Below, piece after piece: positions 8,530-18,558 of a stretch of 64,000 nt of DNA. The stretch spans positions 1,488,001 through 1,552,000 of the forward strand of contig NZ_CP092488.2 of assembly GCF_022430545.2 (NCBI RefSeq), given 5' to 3'. The notes beneath the pieces were generated by a model, which searched no databases, was not told the DNA's origin, and worked only from the letters and a program-made list of their open reading frames with translations. Numbering within the stretch: position 1 is the first letter of the stretch; every line of letters begins with the position of its first letter. The position numbers were made by a program, and so were the translations under genes. The stretch comes from Mycobacterium paraterrae. Lineage in GTDB: Bacteria > Actinomycetota > Actinomycetes > Mycobacteriales > Mycobacteriaceae.

Positions 8530-8605
8530 TATCGCGCTCCCATCAGCGGCCCTAGCGTTTGTGCACAACCAGAAGAACCGGTTAGGGCACCGAAAGGGTG
8601 TACAG

Positions 8606-8878
8606 ATGACGAACCGCACACGAGTCGCTGCAGGCGTCAGGATCCCAGCAGTCCTCGCAGCCGCCGTTGGGCTAACGACGATGGGGCTGCTGACTACCCC
8701 GATCGCCGTTGGACAGGACCCTGCTCAATGCCCCGACGGTCAGTTTCAAAGGACCGACGGAGCGGGATGCATGGGCGTCCCGGACCCCACGAAGTACGGC
8801 TGTCCGCCACAGGATTTTGCGTGCATGTTCGATAAGGTGGGTCCGCCTACGAAGCAGCGTCCTCAGCCCTCCGGCTAG
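8606..8878 (+). CDS. Small secreted cysteine-containing protein
   Basis: A 90-aa protein with a signal peptide (basic start MTNRTRVAAGVRI, hydrophobic core, cleavage near Ala-Val-Gly-Gln) and a mature part of about 55 residues with four cysteines (AQCPDG, GAGCMG, YGCPPQ, FACMFD). The start at 8606 is preceded by GAAAGGG at a good distance; an in-frame ATG at 8561 has none. The mature part looks like a small disulfide-stabilised extracellular protein. Its stop overlaps the stop of the convergent DUF4185 gene by four bases. No known family was recognised. Confidence 0.68.
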   Translation: MTNRTRVAAGVRIPAVLAAAVGLTTMGLLTTPIAVGQDPAQCPDGQFQRTDGAGCMGVPDPTKYGCPPQDFACMFDKVGPPTKQRPQPSG

Positions 8879-10002
8879 GGCTTGAGCGGGTTCACTGCGA
8901 ACTGGATGACCCGGTACGGCGAGCGGGCTCGCGGGTCGGAGTTGTGCCATTGGCTGACGAAGACCCGCACCTCGTCGAGCGTCGAGCCGGGCGAAATATA
9001 GCCGCCATACGGCTGGGCCAGCCGGTTGTCCTGTGGAGGCGGAAGGCTTTCCGCCGGCTCTGGCCAGTCGTCGTGCCGGACGACGGTGGTGACCGGTGCG
9101 CTGTCGAGTGAAATCGGGTCGTCAGCTACCCGCAGCTCCATGTTGCCGGTCGTGGAATTGAAATACGACAGCACGGACTTTCCGTCGATCTGCGTCAGGC
9201 TGATCTCACCGATCTGCTCTTCCCACAACGGTATTGGCGGTTTTCCCCAACCCCCGTCCGGTCCAGGCGCCCAGCCCTGCCAGCGGGACCGGTCGCCGAA
9301 GTTCTCCGGCGCGACGCGGTAGAGCACCAGCGGCTGACTGCGGTCGAAGTTGTCGGCGACGATGTACACCCAGCCGCTCTGCGAGTCGGCCGTCGGAATC
9401 GGGTCGTAGTAGCCGCTGATCTGCGACTGTCCTCCGCCGGCATAGCCGGCGTCGCGGACCGATCCCGGCACGGTCGGCCAAAGTCCCTGTGCGGGTTGGG
9501 CTTCGACCAACCGTGAACTCTGCGGGACGAGGTCTCTGGTGGTGGCAACCAGCATGAAGTTCTTCCGATTGATCTGCACGACGCCAGCCGGCAGCTGCGA
9601 GGCGCCCGGCGGAGTCGGCTCGGCAAGCAGCGGCTCGTTGATGCCGACCACCCCGGTGTATGTCACGCCGTCCGGGTCGTCGACCGACGACGTGTCGACC
9701 CGCAGCGCGACCGGTGAGTAGTAGCCGCCGAAACCCACGCCCTGACCGGCGAAACTGTCGCCGCAGACCTGCAGGACATCGGTCGGGAATGCCATGAACA
9801 CACACAGATCCGTGGCGCCGATGCCGTAGTCGCGGGTGGGCGTACCGGTGCCCGCGGCGGGGCCGATGCGAACCACCTCACCGGGTGCCAGCGACGGAAG
9901 TACCGGCTGCGGCACCGGAGCGGGTGGGTCGGCACGCGCGGGCCAAAAGCTTTGGCAGACAAGCAGAACGGCGGCGATCAGTGAGCGCCGGGTCAGGCTC
10001 AC
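8875..10002 (-). CDS. Exported DUF4185 protein, possible endo-D-arabinanase
   Basis: A 375-aa exported protein; the N-terminus MSLTRRSLIAAVLL onward is a signal peptide with a twin-arginine-like pair. The mature part is a DUF4185 domain with GDSFAGQGVGFGGYYSPVAL and the C-terminal YGGYISPGSTLDE and VSQWHNSD motifs. From memory, DUF4185 proteins have been reported as endo-D-arabinanases (family GH183), which would act on arabinogalactan or lipoarabinomannan; I have not verified it for this subgroup. The start lies eight bases after asd, so it is the third gene of an ask-asd operon, as Rv3707c is in M. tuberculosis. A diverged paralog lies at 17279-18520. Confidence 0.78.
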   Translation of the reverse strand: MSLTRRSLIAAVLLVCQSFWPARADPPAPVPQPVLPSLAPGEVVRIGPAAGTGTPTRDYGIGATDLCVFMAFPTDVLQVCGDSFAGQGVGFGGYYSPVALRVDTSSVDDPDGVTYTGVVGINEPLLAEPTPPGASQLPAGVVQINRKNFMLVATTRDLVPQSSRLVEAQPAQGLWPTVPGSVRDAGYAGGGQSQISGYYDPIPTADSQSGWVYIVADNFDRSQPLVLYRVAPENFGDRSRWQGWAPGPDGGWGKPPIPLWEEQIGEISLTQIDGKSVLSYFNSTTGNMELRVADDPISLDSAPVTTVVRHDDWPEPAESLPPPQDNRLAQPYGGYISPGSTLDEVRVFVSQWHNSDPRARSPYRVIQFAVNPLKP

Positions 10003-10010
10003 CCCAGAAG

Positions 10011-11054
10011 TCAGAGCTCGGCGGCGAGCAGCTCGGCGATCTGAATGGTGTTCAGCGCCGCACCTTTACGCAGGTTGTCACCCGAGACGAACAGGGCCAG
10101 TCCGCGACCGTCCGGCGCGCCGGGGTCTTGGCGAATCCGGCCGACCAGGGACTCGTCGACACCGGCGGCGGCCAGCGGTGTCGGCACGTCGACCAGCTTG
10201 ACCCCGGGCGCGGTGCTCAGGATCTCACGGGCGCGCTGCGGCGAAAGCGGTTGCGCGAACTCGGCATTGATCGACAGCGAGTGACCGGTGAACACCGGCA
10301 CCCGCACACAGGTCCCGCTGACCAGCAGATCCGGTATACCGAGAATTTTGCGGCTCTCGTTGCGCAGCTTCTGATCTTCGTCGGTTTCACCGGACTCGTC
10401 GTCGACCAGTTTGCCCGCCAACGGGACGACGTTGAAGGCGATCGGCGCGACGTAGGTCTTCGGCTCGGGGAACGACAGCGCCCCGCCGTCATGCACCAAT
10501 TGCTCGGCGTCGTCGATGACGGCACGGGCCTGACCCGCGAGCTCGGAGACGCCGGCCAGCCCGCTGCCGGACACGGCCTGGTAGCTCGACACCACCAGGC
10601 GAACCAATTGCGCCTCGTCGTGCAGCACCTTGAGCACTGGCATCGCTGCCATCGTCGTGCAGTTGGGGTTGGCGATGATGCCTTTCGGCCGGTGTTGTGC
10701 GTCGGCGAAGTTGACTTCCGACACCACCAGCGGCACCTCGTCGTCCTTGCGGAACGCCGACGAGTTGTCGATCACGGTCACCCCGGCCGCTGCGAACCGC
10801 GGCGCCTGCACACGTGACATCGTCGCGCCCGCGGAGAATAACGCGATGTCGAGGCCCGTCGGGTCGGCCGTCGCGGCGTCCTCGACCTCGATCTCCTGGC
10901 CGCGGAAGGTCAGCTTGCGGCCCTGCGAACGCGACGACGCGAAAAACCGCACGTCGGCAGCCGGGAAGTCCCGCTCGTCGAGCAACCTGCGCATCACCTG
11001 GCCCACCTGACCGGTGGCACCCACTACGCCTATTGACACCCGATTGGCGCCCAT
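10011..11054 (-). CDS. asd: Aspartate-semialdehyde dehydrogenase
   Basis: A 347-aa enzyme that reduces aspartyl phosphate to aspartate semialdehyde for lysine, diaminopimelate, methionine and threonine synthesis. The NADP-binding loop VVGATGQVG is at the N-terminus and the catalytic cysteine lies in NPNCTT. The start at 11054 (MGANRVSIG) comes two bases after the ask stop and gives the expected length; the longer open frame upstream is a shadow of ask. It forms an operon with ask and the DUF4185 gene. Confidence 0.97.
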   Translation of the reverse strand: MGANRVSIGVVGATGQVGQVMRRLLDERDFPAADVRFFASSRSQGRKLTFRGQEIEVEDAATADPTGLDIALFSAGATMSRVQAPRFAAAGVTVIDNSSAFRKDDEVPLVVSEVNFADAQHRPKGIIANPNCTTMAAMPVLKVLHDEAQLVRLVVSSYQAVSGSGLAGVSELAGQARAVIDDAEQLVHDGGALSFPEPKTYVAPIAFNVVPLAGKLVDDESGETDEDQKLRNESRKILGIPDLLVSGTCVRVPVFTGHSLSINAEFAQPLSPQRAREILSTAPGVKLVDVPTPLAAAGVDESLVGRIRQDPGAPDGRGLALFVSGDNLRKGAALNTIQIAELLAAEL

Positions 11055-11056
11055 AT

Positions 11057-12322
<1,266 letters not shown>

Positions 12323-12422
12323 TGTTGCTCTCTCAGGTGTTCAGTACCGGCAAGTAATAGGTCGACAGACAGAATACGTGTGACGGCGCCGCGGTTTCAC
12401 CGCCGACCGACCTGGCTGGGGT

Positions 12423-15101
12423 TCAGCCGCCGCGGCCCCGCCGGACCACTAGTGCCAAGCCCTCGCGATCGGTGACGTCCAGCTTGATGCACGCCCGGTA
12501 GATATGGCCCTCGACGGTGCGCGTCGACACCACCAGCCGGTCGGCGATCTCGCGGTTGCTCAAGCCCTGCGCGACGAAGCTCGCGATCTCGCGTTCCCGC
12601 GGGCTGAGCGGTAGCGGCTGCGACGCCATCTCCAGGGCGGGGGTTTGCACTCCGCCGCACGCCTCGGCCAGTCGGGCGGCGGCTGCCGCCGCATCCTGGG
12701 CCTGGCGACGCTCCTCGGCCGTCCTGAACAGCGCGGCGGCCTGAGCCATCGCGTCGGCAGCCGACAACAACGCACCAAGATCCTCGAATTGCTGTGCCAC
12801 AGAATACAATTCGTCGGCGTCCGATTCCATCAGCGCGGCGGCGTGAGCGGCATACAGATTCGCGAGCCGTCCGCCGATGTCGTGTGCGACCTCGACGAGC
12901 CGCTGCAGCGAGGTGAGGTCGCCGAACCGGGCCGCATCGTGTAGGGCCGACATTTCCACTGCGCGCTGACCTGACTCCTTGGCCGAGTCCGCGGCTTCCA
13001 GTGCACGCGTCACGGCCGCGCTGACATGCCCTTCGGCGGCGGCAAGCCATGCCTCGACAAGTCGGAACTGCGGCTCGAAAACGGCCACGTGGCGGCCGAC
13101 TTTGGCGCGCAGTTCGCCGACGATCTTCTTGCCCGCCTCGATATGGCCGAGCACGCACTGCGACTGGGCCAGCAGCATCCCAGCCGGAAAGCTCCACGAA
13201 GCGGCGGATTCCGCAGCCAGCGCGGCCACCGTTTCCTCCATCCGGGGCGCGGCGGAGCCAAACCGGCCGCGGGCCACTTCCACCGTGCCGACCAGCACAT
13301 TGGCCAATCCCCAGGCCAGATACTGGCCGGGCGAGGAGATTTGGCCGATGTCCCCGGATCGTGCCTCAGCCTCGTCGAAGTCGCCGACCAGCGTCAGGGC
13401 CCGAATTTCGCCGTACGCGGTGGGATAGCGCAGCAGGCCGTCGACTTTGTTCTCGATCTGTCTGCCGCGCTGCACGATGGCCGCGGCGTCGTCGACGCGT
13501 CCGGTGAGCGCGGCGGCCAGCGTGCCGCCGAACACCGCCCATTCGACGGCCGGTGGCGAGGCGGTAGCGTCGTCCAGCACCGCCTGCGATGCGACCGCGG
13601 CCTCGTCGAGCAGGTTTTCGAAAGCCCGGGTGGTCGAGGCGACACCCTCGACCACCAATCTCAGCGCAGGGTGTGTGACGCGGCTTTGCAGCAGACGCAG
13701 CACCTCGTCGGCGCGCGCGGCGTCACCCATCGCCCAGTGCAGGTTGGCGATTCGCGCCATCCCCCACCGCACCAGATCCAGCTCATTCATGTCGTCGGGA
13801 TCGAAAGCGGTCAGGATCTCCTCGGCTTCGGCAGGCTTGCCCTGCCACAGCAGTGAGCGTGCCAGCAGTTCGCTGGCGACGAGATCACCGCCGCGATGCA
13901 CCGCCGCGCGCGCCAAGCGTTCGCCCAGTGTGATGTTGGTGAGCGCGATCGCGTCCTGGGCGGCGGCGGCGAACAGCTCGGTGTCGGCGGTCGCATCGCT
14001 GTCGAGCGCCAACTCCGCCAGCCGAATACGTTGCGCCGGTGCGTGAATCGGCTGATGCTGCATGGCGGTGAATAATTCACCTTTGAGCCGGCGGGTCGCG
14101 GCCCGGCCGAGACCGCGACGGATCACCTCACCGTAGAGCGGGTGGGTGAAGCGGACGTTCAAGGCGGGGCCGTCCTCGACGACGCGGATCAGCCCGCGAC
14201 GCTCGACAGCCTCGACGAGTTCGGCCCCGACCAACGCCGACAGGGTATCCAGCGAGAGTGGCTCGGCGAACGCCAGCAGCTGCAGGGTGTGCGCCTCCTC
14301 CTCCGGTAGCTGTTCGATCCGCGCGTCGAGCAGCGACGCCAGCTCGGACGTCACCGCGGTGCGGCCGCGCAACTGCCACACCCCCCGCACTTGCCGGAGC
14401 GTGCCGGCTTCGAGCGCGCCCTCCACGAGATGCCGGATATAGAGCGCATTGCCGCAGGAAGCCGTCCACATCAGATCCCCGGACAGCCCCTCCAGCCGTC
14501 CGCCGAGCGCCTGCTCCACCAATCCCAGGCATTGCTTCTTGGTGAATGGCGCCAGCCTCAGCCGTTTGAGGTAGCCGTCCTTCCACAGCGACGTGATCGC
14601 GTCGGGCACCGCCTCTCCGTCGCGCACCGCCGCCACGATGCGCACCGAACCGTCCAGCGCCAGCTGGTGCACCAGGGTCGCCGAGAGGTGGTCCAACAGA
14701 TGGGCATCGTCGACCCCGATGATCGAGTGCTCCGCGGCCCGGATGGTTTCCCGAGCGGCCGCCAGGCCGGCGATCGGATCGCGCGAGGCGGCCGGCCCGA
14801 CCAGATGCGCGAAGACGCCCAATGGAATCGACCGGGCCGACTCGGTACCGGCCACCCAGTGCACCGGTGTTGGCAGCGACTGGGTGACTGCGCGCGCGAG
14901 AGTGGTCTTGCCGACACCCGCATCACCGAAGAGCACAATCCCAGCAAAGTCTTTCGCTCCGGCCAGCGCCGAGCGAATCGTGCCGAATTCGACCTCCCGA
15001 CGCACGATCGGCCAGGACCGAGTGTCCACGAGCAGGGATAGTACCGCTAATCCGGACGAAGGATCCGGGCTAGCGGTACTGGCCCTGGTATTTCGGCGCA
15101 T
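12423..15101 (-). CDS. Large LuxR-family ATP-binding regulator (MalT/LAL type)
   Basis: An 892-aa protein with an N-terminal STAND-type ATPase: Walker A LFGDAGVGKTTLAR at about 58-70 and a Walker B-like SIIGVDDAHLL near 123-133. A long helical middle region resembles tetratricopeptide repeats. The C-terminal 65 residues are a LuxR helix-turn-helix (LSPREREIASFVAQG, then SNREIADRLVVS and TRTVEGHIY). Such proteins sense a ligand and activate transcription in an ATP-dependent way. The start is nine bases after the stop of the papain-like peptidase gene, so the two are probably cotranscribed. It is not part of the ask-leuA interval in M. tuberculosis as I recall it. The target genes are not known; the divergent operon nearby is a candidate. 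Confidence 0.85.
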   Translation of the reverse strand: MRRNTRASTASPDPSSGLAVLSLLVDTRSWPIVRREVEFGTIRSALAGAKDFAGIVLFGDAGVGKTTLARAVTQSLPTPVHWVAGTESARSIPLGVFAHLVGPAASRDPIAGLAAARETIRAAEHSIIGVDDAHLLDHLSATLVHQLALDGSVRIVAAVRDGEAVPDAITSLWKDGYLKRLRLAPFTKKQCLGLVEQALGGRLEGLSGDLMWTASCGNALYIRHLVEGALEAGTLRQVRGVWQLRGRTAVTSELASLLDARIEQLPEEEAHTLQLLAFAEPLSLDTLSALVGAELVEAVERRGLIRVVEDGPALNVRFTHPLYGEVIRRGLGRAATRRLKGELFTAMQHQPIHAPAQRIRLAELALDSDATADTELFAAAAQDAIALTNITLGERLARAAVHRGGDLVASELLARSLLWQGKPAEAEEILTAFDPDDMNELDLVRWGMARIANLHWAMGDAARADEVLRLLQSRVTHPALRLVVEGVASTTRAFENLLDEAAVASQAVLDDATASPPAVEWAVFGGTLAAALTGRVDDAAAIVQRGRQIENKVDGLLRYPTAYGEIRALTLVGDFDEAEARSGDIGQISSPGQYLAWGLANVLVGTVEVARGRFGSAAPRMEETVAALAAESAASWSFPAGMLLAQSQCVLGHIEAGKKIVGELRAKVGRHVAVFEPQFRLVEAWLAAAEGHVSAAVTRALEAADSAKESGQRAVEMSALHDAARFGDLTSLQRLVEVAHDIGGRLANLYAAHAAALMESDADELYSVAQQFEDLGALLSAADAMAQAAALFRTAEERRQAQDAAAAAARLAEACGGVQTPALEMASQPLPLSPREREIASFVAQGLSNREIADRLVVSTRTVEGHIYRACIKLDVTDREGLALVVRRGRGG

Positions 15102-15110
15102 GCGCCTCGG

Positions 15111-15953
15111 TTACGACGTAACCGCTTGGATCGCCCAGAAGTCACTGGCCAGGTTCGCGTGGCTGATCGACGAGCCGTCAGAGCTGACGTCGGATCCGGT
15201 CAGGTACTCGTACGGCATGTAGAAGTAGCCCTGGTCACCCCACCCGGGTCCCCACGAGTTACGCACGATGAGTTGGCCTTTGGCGTCCGAGTAGCCGACC
15301 GCCAGGACCGCGTGGCCGCCGACGACGGACTCACTGCGCACGTTCGGCATCGGCATCACGCCGGTTTTCGCGACGGCCTGTGATTCGAAGCTCTCGTAGA
15401 CGGTGAACCCGAATACCACCGAGAAGTCCGACGCGATCGCGTCTTTGAGATCACCGAGCGTCCGAATCGACTCGTACCGGACCGCCCTGTCCTTTGTCGC
15501 GGCGACGTAGCAGCGCCTCGGTGGTTTCACCGCGAACATCCCGATGTCGTACGGCCACAGTGTCTCCGGGCAGACACCTTCGGTGTTGACCACCTTGATG
15601 CCGTCCCTGATCACCGCGCCGGAATCGGTAGATGCCGTGCCCTCCAGCGCGCGTTCGTTGTAGTAGACGAACAACCGCGAGGGAACGAAATCGGAAAGCC
15701 CCTGGCGGTTCCGCTCGTATTCCATCGCGCCGGCGATCGCGTTGCCGGTGCACGACCCGAGCTGGCCTTGGTCGTAAACCGGCGGCATCGACGGCCGCAG
15801 GTCATGCGCGGGCGGAAGGTTGCCCAACCTGCGCGCATACATCAGGTCGCGGGCGTCCGGCAGCTGCGGCCGCCAGCCGTAGCCGCGAACGTGACTCCAA
15901 TCCTGTTGCTTGTCAGCGCTTTTGACGGGACGCCGATCTTGTAGAACGGTCAT
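15111..15953 (-). CDS. Papain-like C1A-family cysteine peptidase
   Basis: A 280-aa protein without a signal peptide. All four papain-type active-site elements are visible: Gln62 and Cys68 in DQGQLGSCTG, His214 in VGGHAVLAVGY, and Asn232 in VRNSWGPGWG. The start at 15953 is set by a perfect AGGAGG five bases upstream; an in-frame ATG-like start at 16004 adds an unlikely extension. There is no inhibitory propeptide of the eukaryotic kind; the first 40 residues form a short lead including WSHVRGYGWRPQLPD. Probably cytoplasmic or exported by an unknown route. It is cotranscribed with the LuxR-type gene and divergent from the nucleosidase-fold gene. Confidence 0.85.
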   Translation of the reverse strand: MTVLQDRRPVKSADKQQDWSHVRGYGWRPQLPDARDLMYARRLGNLPPAHDLRPSMPPVYDQGQLGSCTGNAIAGAMEYERNRQGLSDFVPSRLFVYYNERALEGTASTDSGAVIRDGIKVVNTEGVCPETLWPYDIGMFAVKPPRRCYVAATKDRAVRYESIRTLGDLKDAIASDFSVVFGFTVYESFESQAVAKTGVMPMPNVRSESVVGGHAVLAVGYSDAKGQLIVRNSWGPGWGDQGYFYMPYEYLTGSDVSSDGSSISHANLASDFWAIQAVTS

Positions 15954-16119
15954 TTCATCCTCCTGGTGTTGTGCTGGTCCGTCGACCGTAGGGACGACCA
16001 CCATCGGACGGCATGCGTATCGGGCTACTTGAGTCCTCGACGCCCCGGCGCGGCACAGTAGGTAGCCACATCCAGGCGGCCAGCCACGGGTACCGACGAA
16101 CGAAGGGATTGGAGAACGA

Positions 16120-16131
16120 GTAGCGCGCTAC
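16120..16131. promoter_or_regulatory. 12-bp perfect palindrome in a divergent promoter region
   Basis: GTAGCGCGCTAC is a perfect palindrome 75 bases upstream of the nucleosidase-fold gene and 166 bases upstream of the peptidase gene. The position fits an operator that could control both sides. The palindrome is GC-rich and could arise by chance. Confidence 0.3.
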
Positions 16132-16205
16132 GCGTGCCGCTGTTCGCCCCGAGCCGCAAGCTGACGGCAGCACACCACAAGCCCCAATCGGAAGGCACCA
16201 CCGTC

Positions 16206-17264
16206 ATGTCAAGCGCACAGATCGTCGACCCGAAGCTCGGCGACATCTCGTCGGGCCGCATGTTCCCGATCAACGACTACGCCCTCGAACGCATCATCTA
16301 TCGCGCGCCACACGCGCCGCTGGCCGCAATCCCCTGGCCGGTCAGCCTCGCGCCTCGGGCCGCGACGTACGACCGCCTTGCCGATCAGCCCCTGCCGCGT
16401 GCCGACGTCGTGGTCGTGACGTGGACGGTGGCCGAAGGCCAAGCGCTGGCCGACGTGCTGACACCTGGCATGCCGAGCACGAGCTGGAAGCCCTACGCGC
16501 ACCGCTGGAATGACTTTGCGCCGCAGCTGACGAGCCGCTCGCCGGCCCGGCGGGCCGGCTGCCTCGGATACGTGGCGCGAACCAGGATCGGCCATGTCGA
16601 CGTGTTGCTGATCAAGTCGGAACTGCACCTGGCCACCGACGGAATCTCGGCGCCGGTCGTGGCGCTGTGGCAGCAGATCATCGACGAGGCGCGACCGAGC
16701 ATGGTCATCTCCACCGGAACCGCCGGCGGCATCGGAGCCGACACTCAGCTTGGTGACGTCTTCGTCGTCACCAACGCCAAGTTCAACTGCACCAAGGACT
16801 TCAAGACCAAGCCCTGGGCGCAGCAATTCTTCGCCGGAGCCGCGATTCACGCCGAGACGTACGCACCAATGTTCGGAAGGCTGACCGGACCGAACGCCGG
16901 GCACCTGTTTCCGGTCGCCTCACGGCCGCCGGTGCTGACGTTCGGTGCAGCTGCGGGCGGCGTCGAAACCGTCGACTATTTCGGTTTCGCCAATACCATT
17001 GACTCGTTCGGAATCGTCCGCAACTACCCCGATGCCCGAACGGAAGAAATGGACGACGCCACCTTGCCCCTGGCGCTCGCGGATATGTCGAACCCACCGT
17101 TGTGGTGCTCGATTCGCAACGCGAGCGACCCACAGGTGTCGTCGGGCATCGGCGACATCGAAGCCCAACGGCGTTGGGCCAACCAGATTTACAAGCGGTA
17201 TGGCTATTGGACGACCATCGGCTCGGCCATTGCCACCTGGACCGTGATCGCCAACCTCAACTGA
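16206..17264 (+). CDS. Nucleoside phosphorylase / nucleosidase-fold protein
   Basis: A 352-aa protein with the PNP/MTAN fold signature: STGTAGGIG at about 170-177 followed by QLGDVFVVT, and near the C-terminus EEMDDA (about 280-285) and CSIRNASDP (about 302-309). These correspond to the ME-A and R-SD motifs that hold the ribose and base in nucleosidases, with the usual second acidic residue replaced by Asp. The N-terminal 90 residues do not match the enzyme family, so it is larger than standard MTAN or PNP. The start at 16206 follows GGAAGG. It is the first gene of a three-gene plus-strand operon. Substrate is unknown; a nucleoside, nucleotide or NAD-like molecule is plausible. Confidence 0.7.
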   Translation: MSSAQIVDPKLGDISSGRMFPINDYALERIIYRAPHAPLAAIPWPVSLAPRAATYDRLADQPLPRADVVVVTWTVAEGQALADVLTPGMPSTSWKPYAHRWNDFAPQLTSRSPARRAGCLGYVARTRIGHVDVLLIKSELHLATDGISAPVVALWQQIIDEARPSMVISTGTAGGIGADTQLGDVFVVTNAKFNCTKDFKTKPWAQQFFAGAAIHAETYAPMFGRLTGPNAGHLFPVASRPPVLTFGAAAGGVETVDYFGFANTIDSFGIVRNYPDARTEEMDDATLPLALADMSNPPLWCSIRNASDPQVSSGIGDIEAQRRWANQIYKRYGYWTTIGSAIATWTVIANLN

Positions 17265-17278
17265 AGGGAACACCGGAC

Positions 17279-18520
17279 ATGTCCACCGATACCACCAAGG
17301 TCCGCAGCCAGGCCCGGAGCCGGCCGGCAGCCGGTGAGAAGACCCGCGTCGTCGCCGCTCGCTCGTCGACGTCCGTCGAAACTCGTTCCCGCGCAACCAC
17401 ATCGGCCCGTAGGCGCGCGAGGCCGGCGGCGGCGGTCGTCCCCACCGCCGGCGGCTATCTCGGCGACATCACCGGTCCCGGGATCACCGACGGGTGGGGC
17501 GTCACCGGAACGGATCTGGGCGTCTGCGCGGTGGCTCCCAACGGAAAGCTGGTGAGCGTGTTCGGCGACACCTTCTCCGGTGACAGCGTGGGCCAGGGCG
17601 ACTGGCGCGCCCCGGTCGCATTGATCGGAACCGGGGATGCGCACACCCGGATCCAGTACCAGGCCGCTGCCGGCGCCAACCCTGACTACGCGCAGCAACT
17701 CTGGGCGTACGTACACGACTGCGAGCCCTGGAGCCGCGGCGGAATCAGCACCGTGATTCCGTCCGACCTGCTGGTGATCGGGCAGACCATGTACCTGCAC
17801 GCGATCGTCAACCGCGGCTTCGGCAACGTGATCTGGACCGGCATCTGGAGTTCGGACGACAACGGCGTGACGTGGCAGGAGATGGGCCCGCAGGCCACCT
17901 TCCCCGCGTCGATGGACAACGGTTACGCGCAGCTGTGGTCATGGGACTACAACCCCGACGACGGATGGGTCTACGTCGTCTCGACCGGATTCCAGCGCGA
18001 CAAGGGCATTATCTTGCGGCGGGTGCGCCCGGGTGACGTCGGCGACGGCAGCAAGTACTCAGGGTGGGGCTGGGACGGTAACCAATGGGGCTGGGACAAC
18101 CCGCCCACGCCGATCACCCCGCCCGCCGAGACCTGGGGTGAGCTGACGCTGCGGCGCCTGGACAGCGGCACGTGGATCCTGGGCGGCTTCCTGTCGTCGC
18201 GTTACGCGCTGGGCTACCGCACGATCGACTCGCCTACCGCCAATCTGTACGAAGCCCCGATCCAGACACCGTTGGTGGGGTCCACCTGGGATGCCCAGGA
18301 TCTGGCGAACAACCAGGTCGCGCAGCTCTACGGTGGCTACGTACTGCCGGGGTCCACGTTGGATACCCCCGGCGGTGTGGGCTTGGTGGTCTCCCAATGG
18401 GACACCGCGACGGGATGGCCGTACCGGGCGATGCAGTTCACGGTGACGCTCACCGACACCACCAAAGCACCGACACCACCGCTCGCCGCCAGACGACGCC
18501 CCCGACGTCGCCGCGTCTGA
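17279..18520 (+). CDS. Second DUF4185 protein with a basic low-complexity N-terminus
   Basis: A 413-aa protein beginning 14 bases after the nucleosidase-fold gene. The first 55 residues are rich in Ser, Thr, Arg and Ala and contain no signal peptide. From about residue 60 it is a DUF4185 domain with VFGDTFSGDSVGQGDWRAPVAL and, near the end, QLYGGYVLPGSTLD and VVSQWDTATGWPYRAMQF. It ends in an Arg-rich tail (ARRRPRRRRV). The core resembles the exported protein at 8875-10002, whose family has been reported as endo-D-arabinanases. The lack of a signal peptide is odd for a wall-active enzyme, so another export route or another job is possible. Confidence 0.72.
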   Translation: MSTDTTKVRSQARSRPAAGEKTRVVAARSSTSVETRSRATTSARRRARPAAAVVPTAGGYLGDITGPGITDGWGVTGTDLGVCAVAPNGKLVSVFGDTFSGDSVGQGDWRAPVALIGTGDAHTRIQYQAAAGANPDYAQQLWAYVHDCEPWSRGGISTVIPSDLLVIGQTMYLHAIVNRGFGNVIWTGIWSSDDNGVTWQEMGPQATFPASMDNGYAQLWSWDYNPDDGWVYVVSTGFQRDKGIILRRVRPGDVGDGSKYSGWGWDGNQWGWDNPPTPITPPAETWGELTLRRLDSGTWILGGFLSSRYALGYRTIDSPTANLYEAPIQTPLVGSTWDAQDLANNQVAQLYGGYVLPGSTLDTPGGVGLVVSQWDTATGWPYRAMQFTVTLTDTTKAPTPPLAARRRPRRRRV

Positions 18521-18558
18521 TATGCAGAGGGCCGACACTCCGACGAGAGGCAACGGCC

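Noticed and set aside
8434..8619. 61-aa minus-strand frame in the intergenic region
   Set aside because: No ribosome site, no signal or family pattern, and it overlaps the start and promoter of the gene at 8606.
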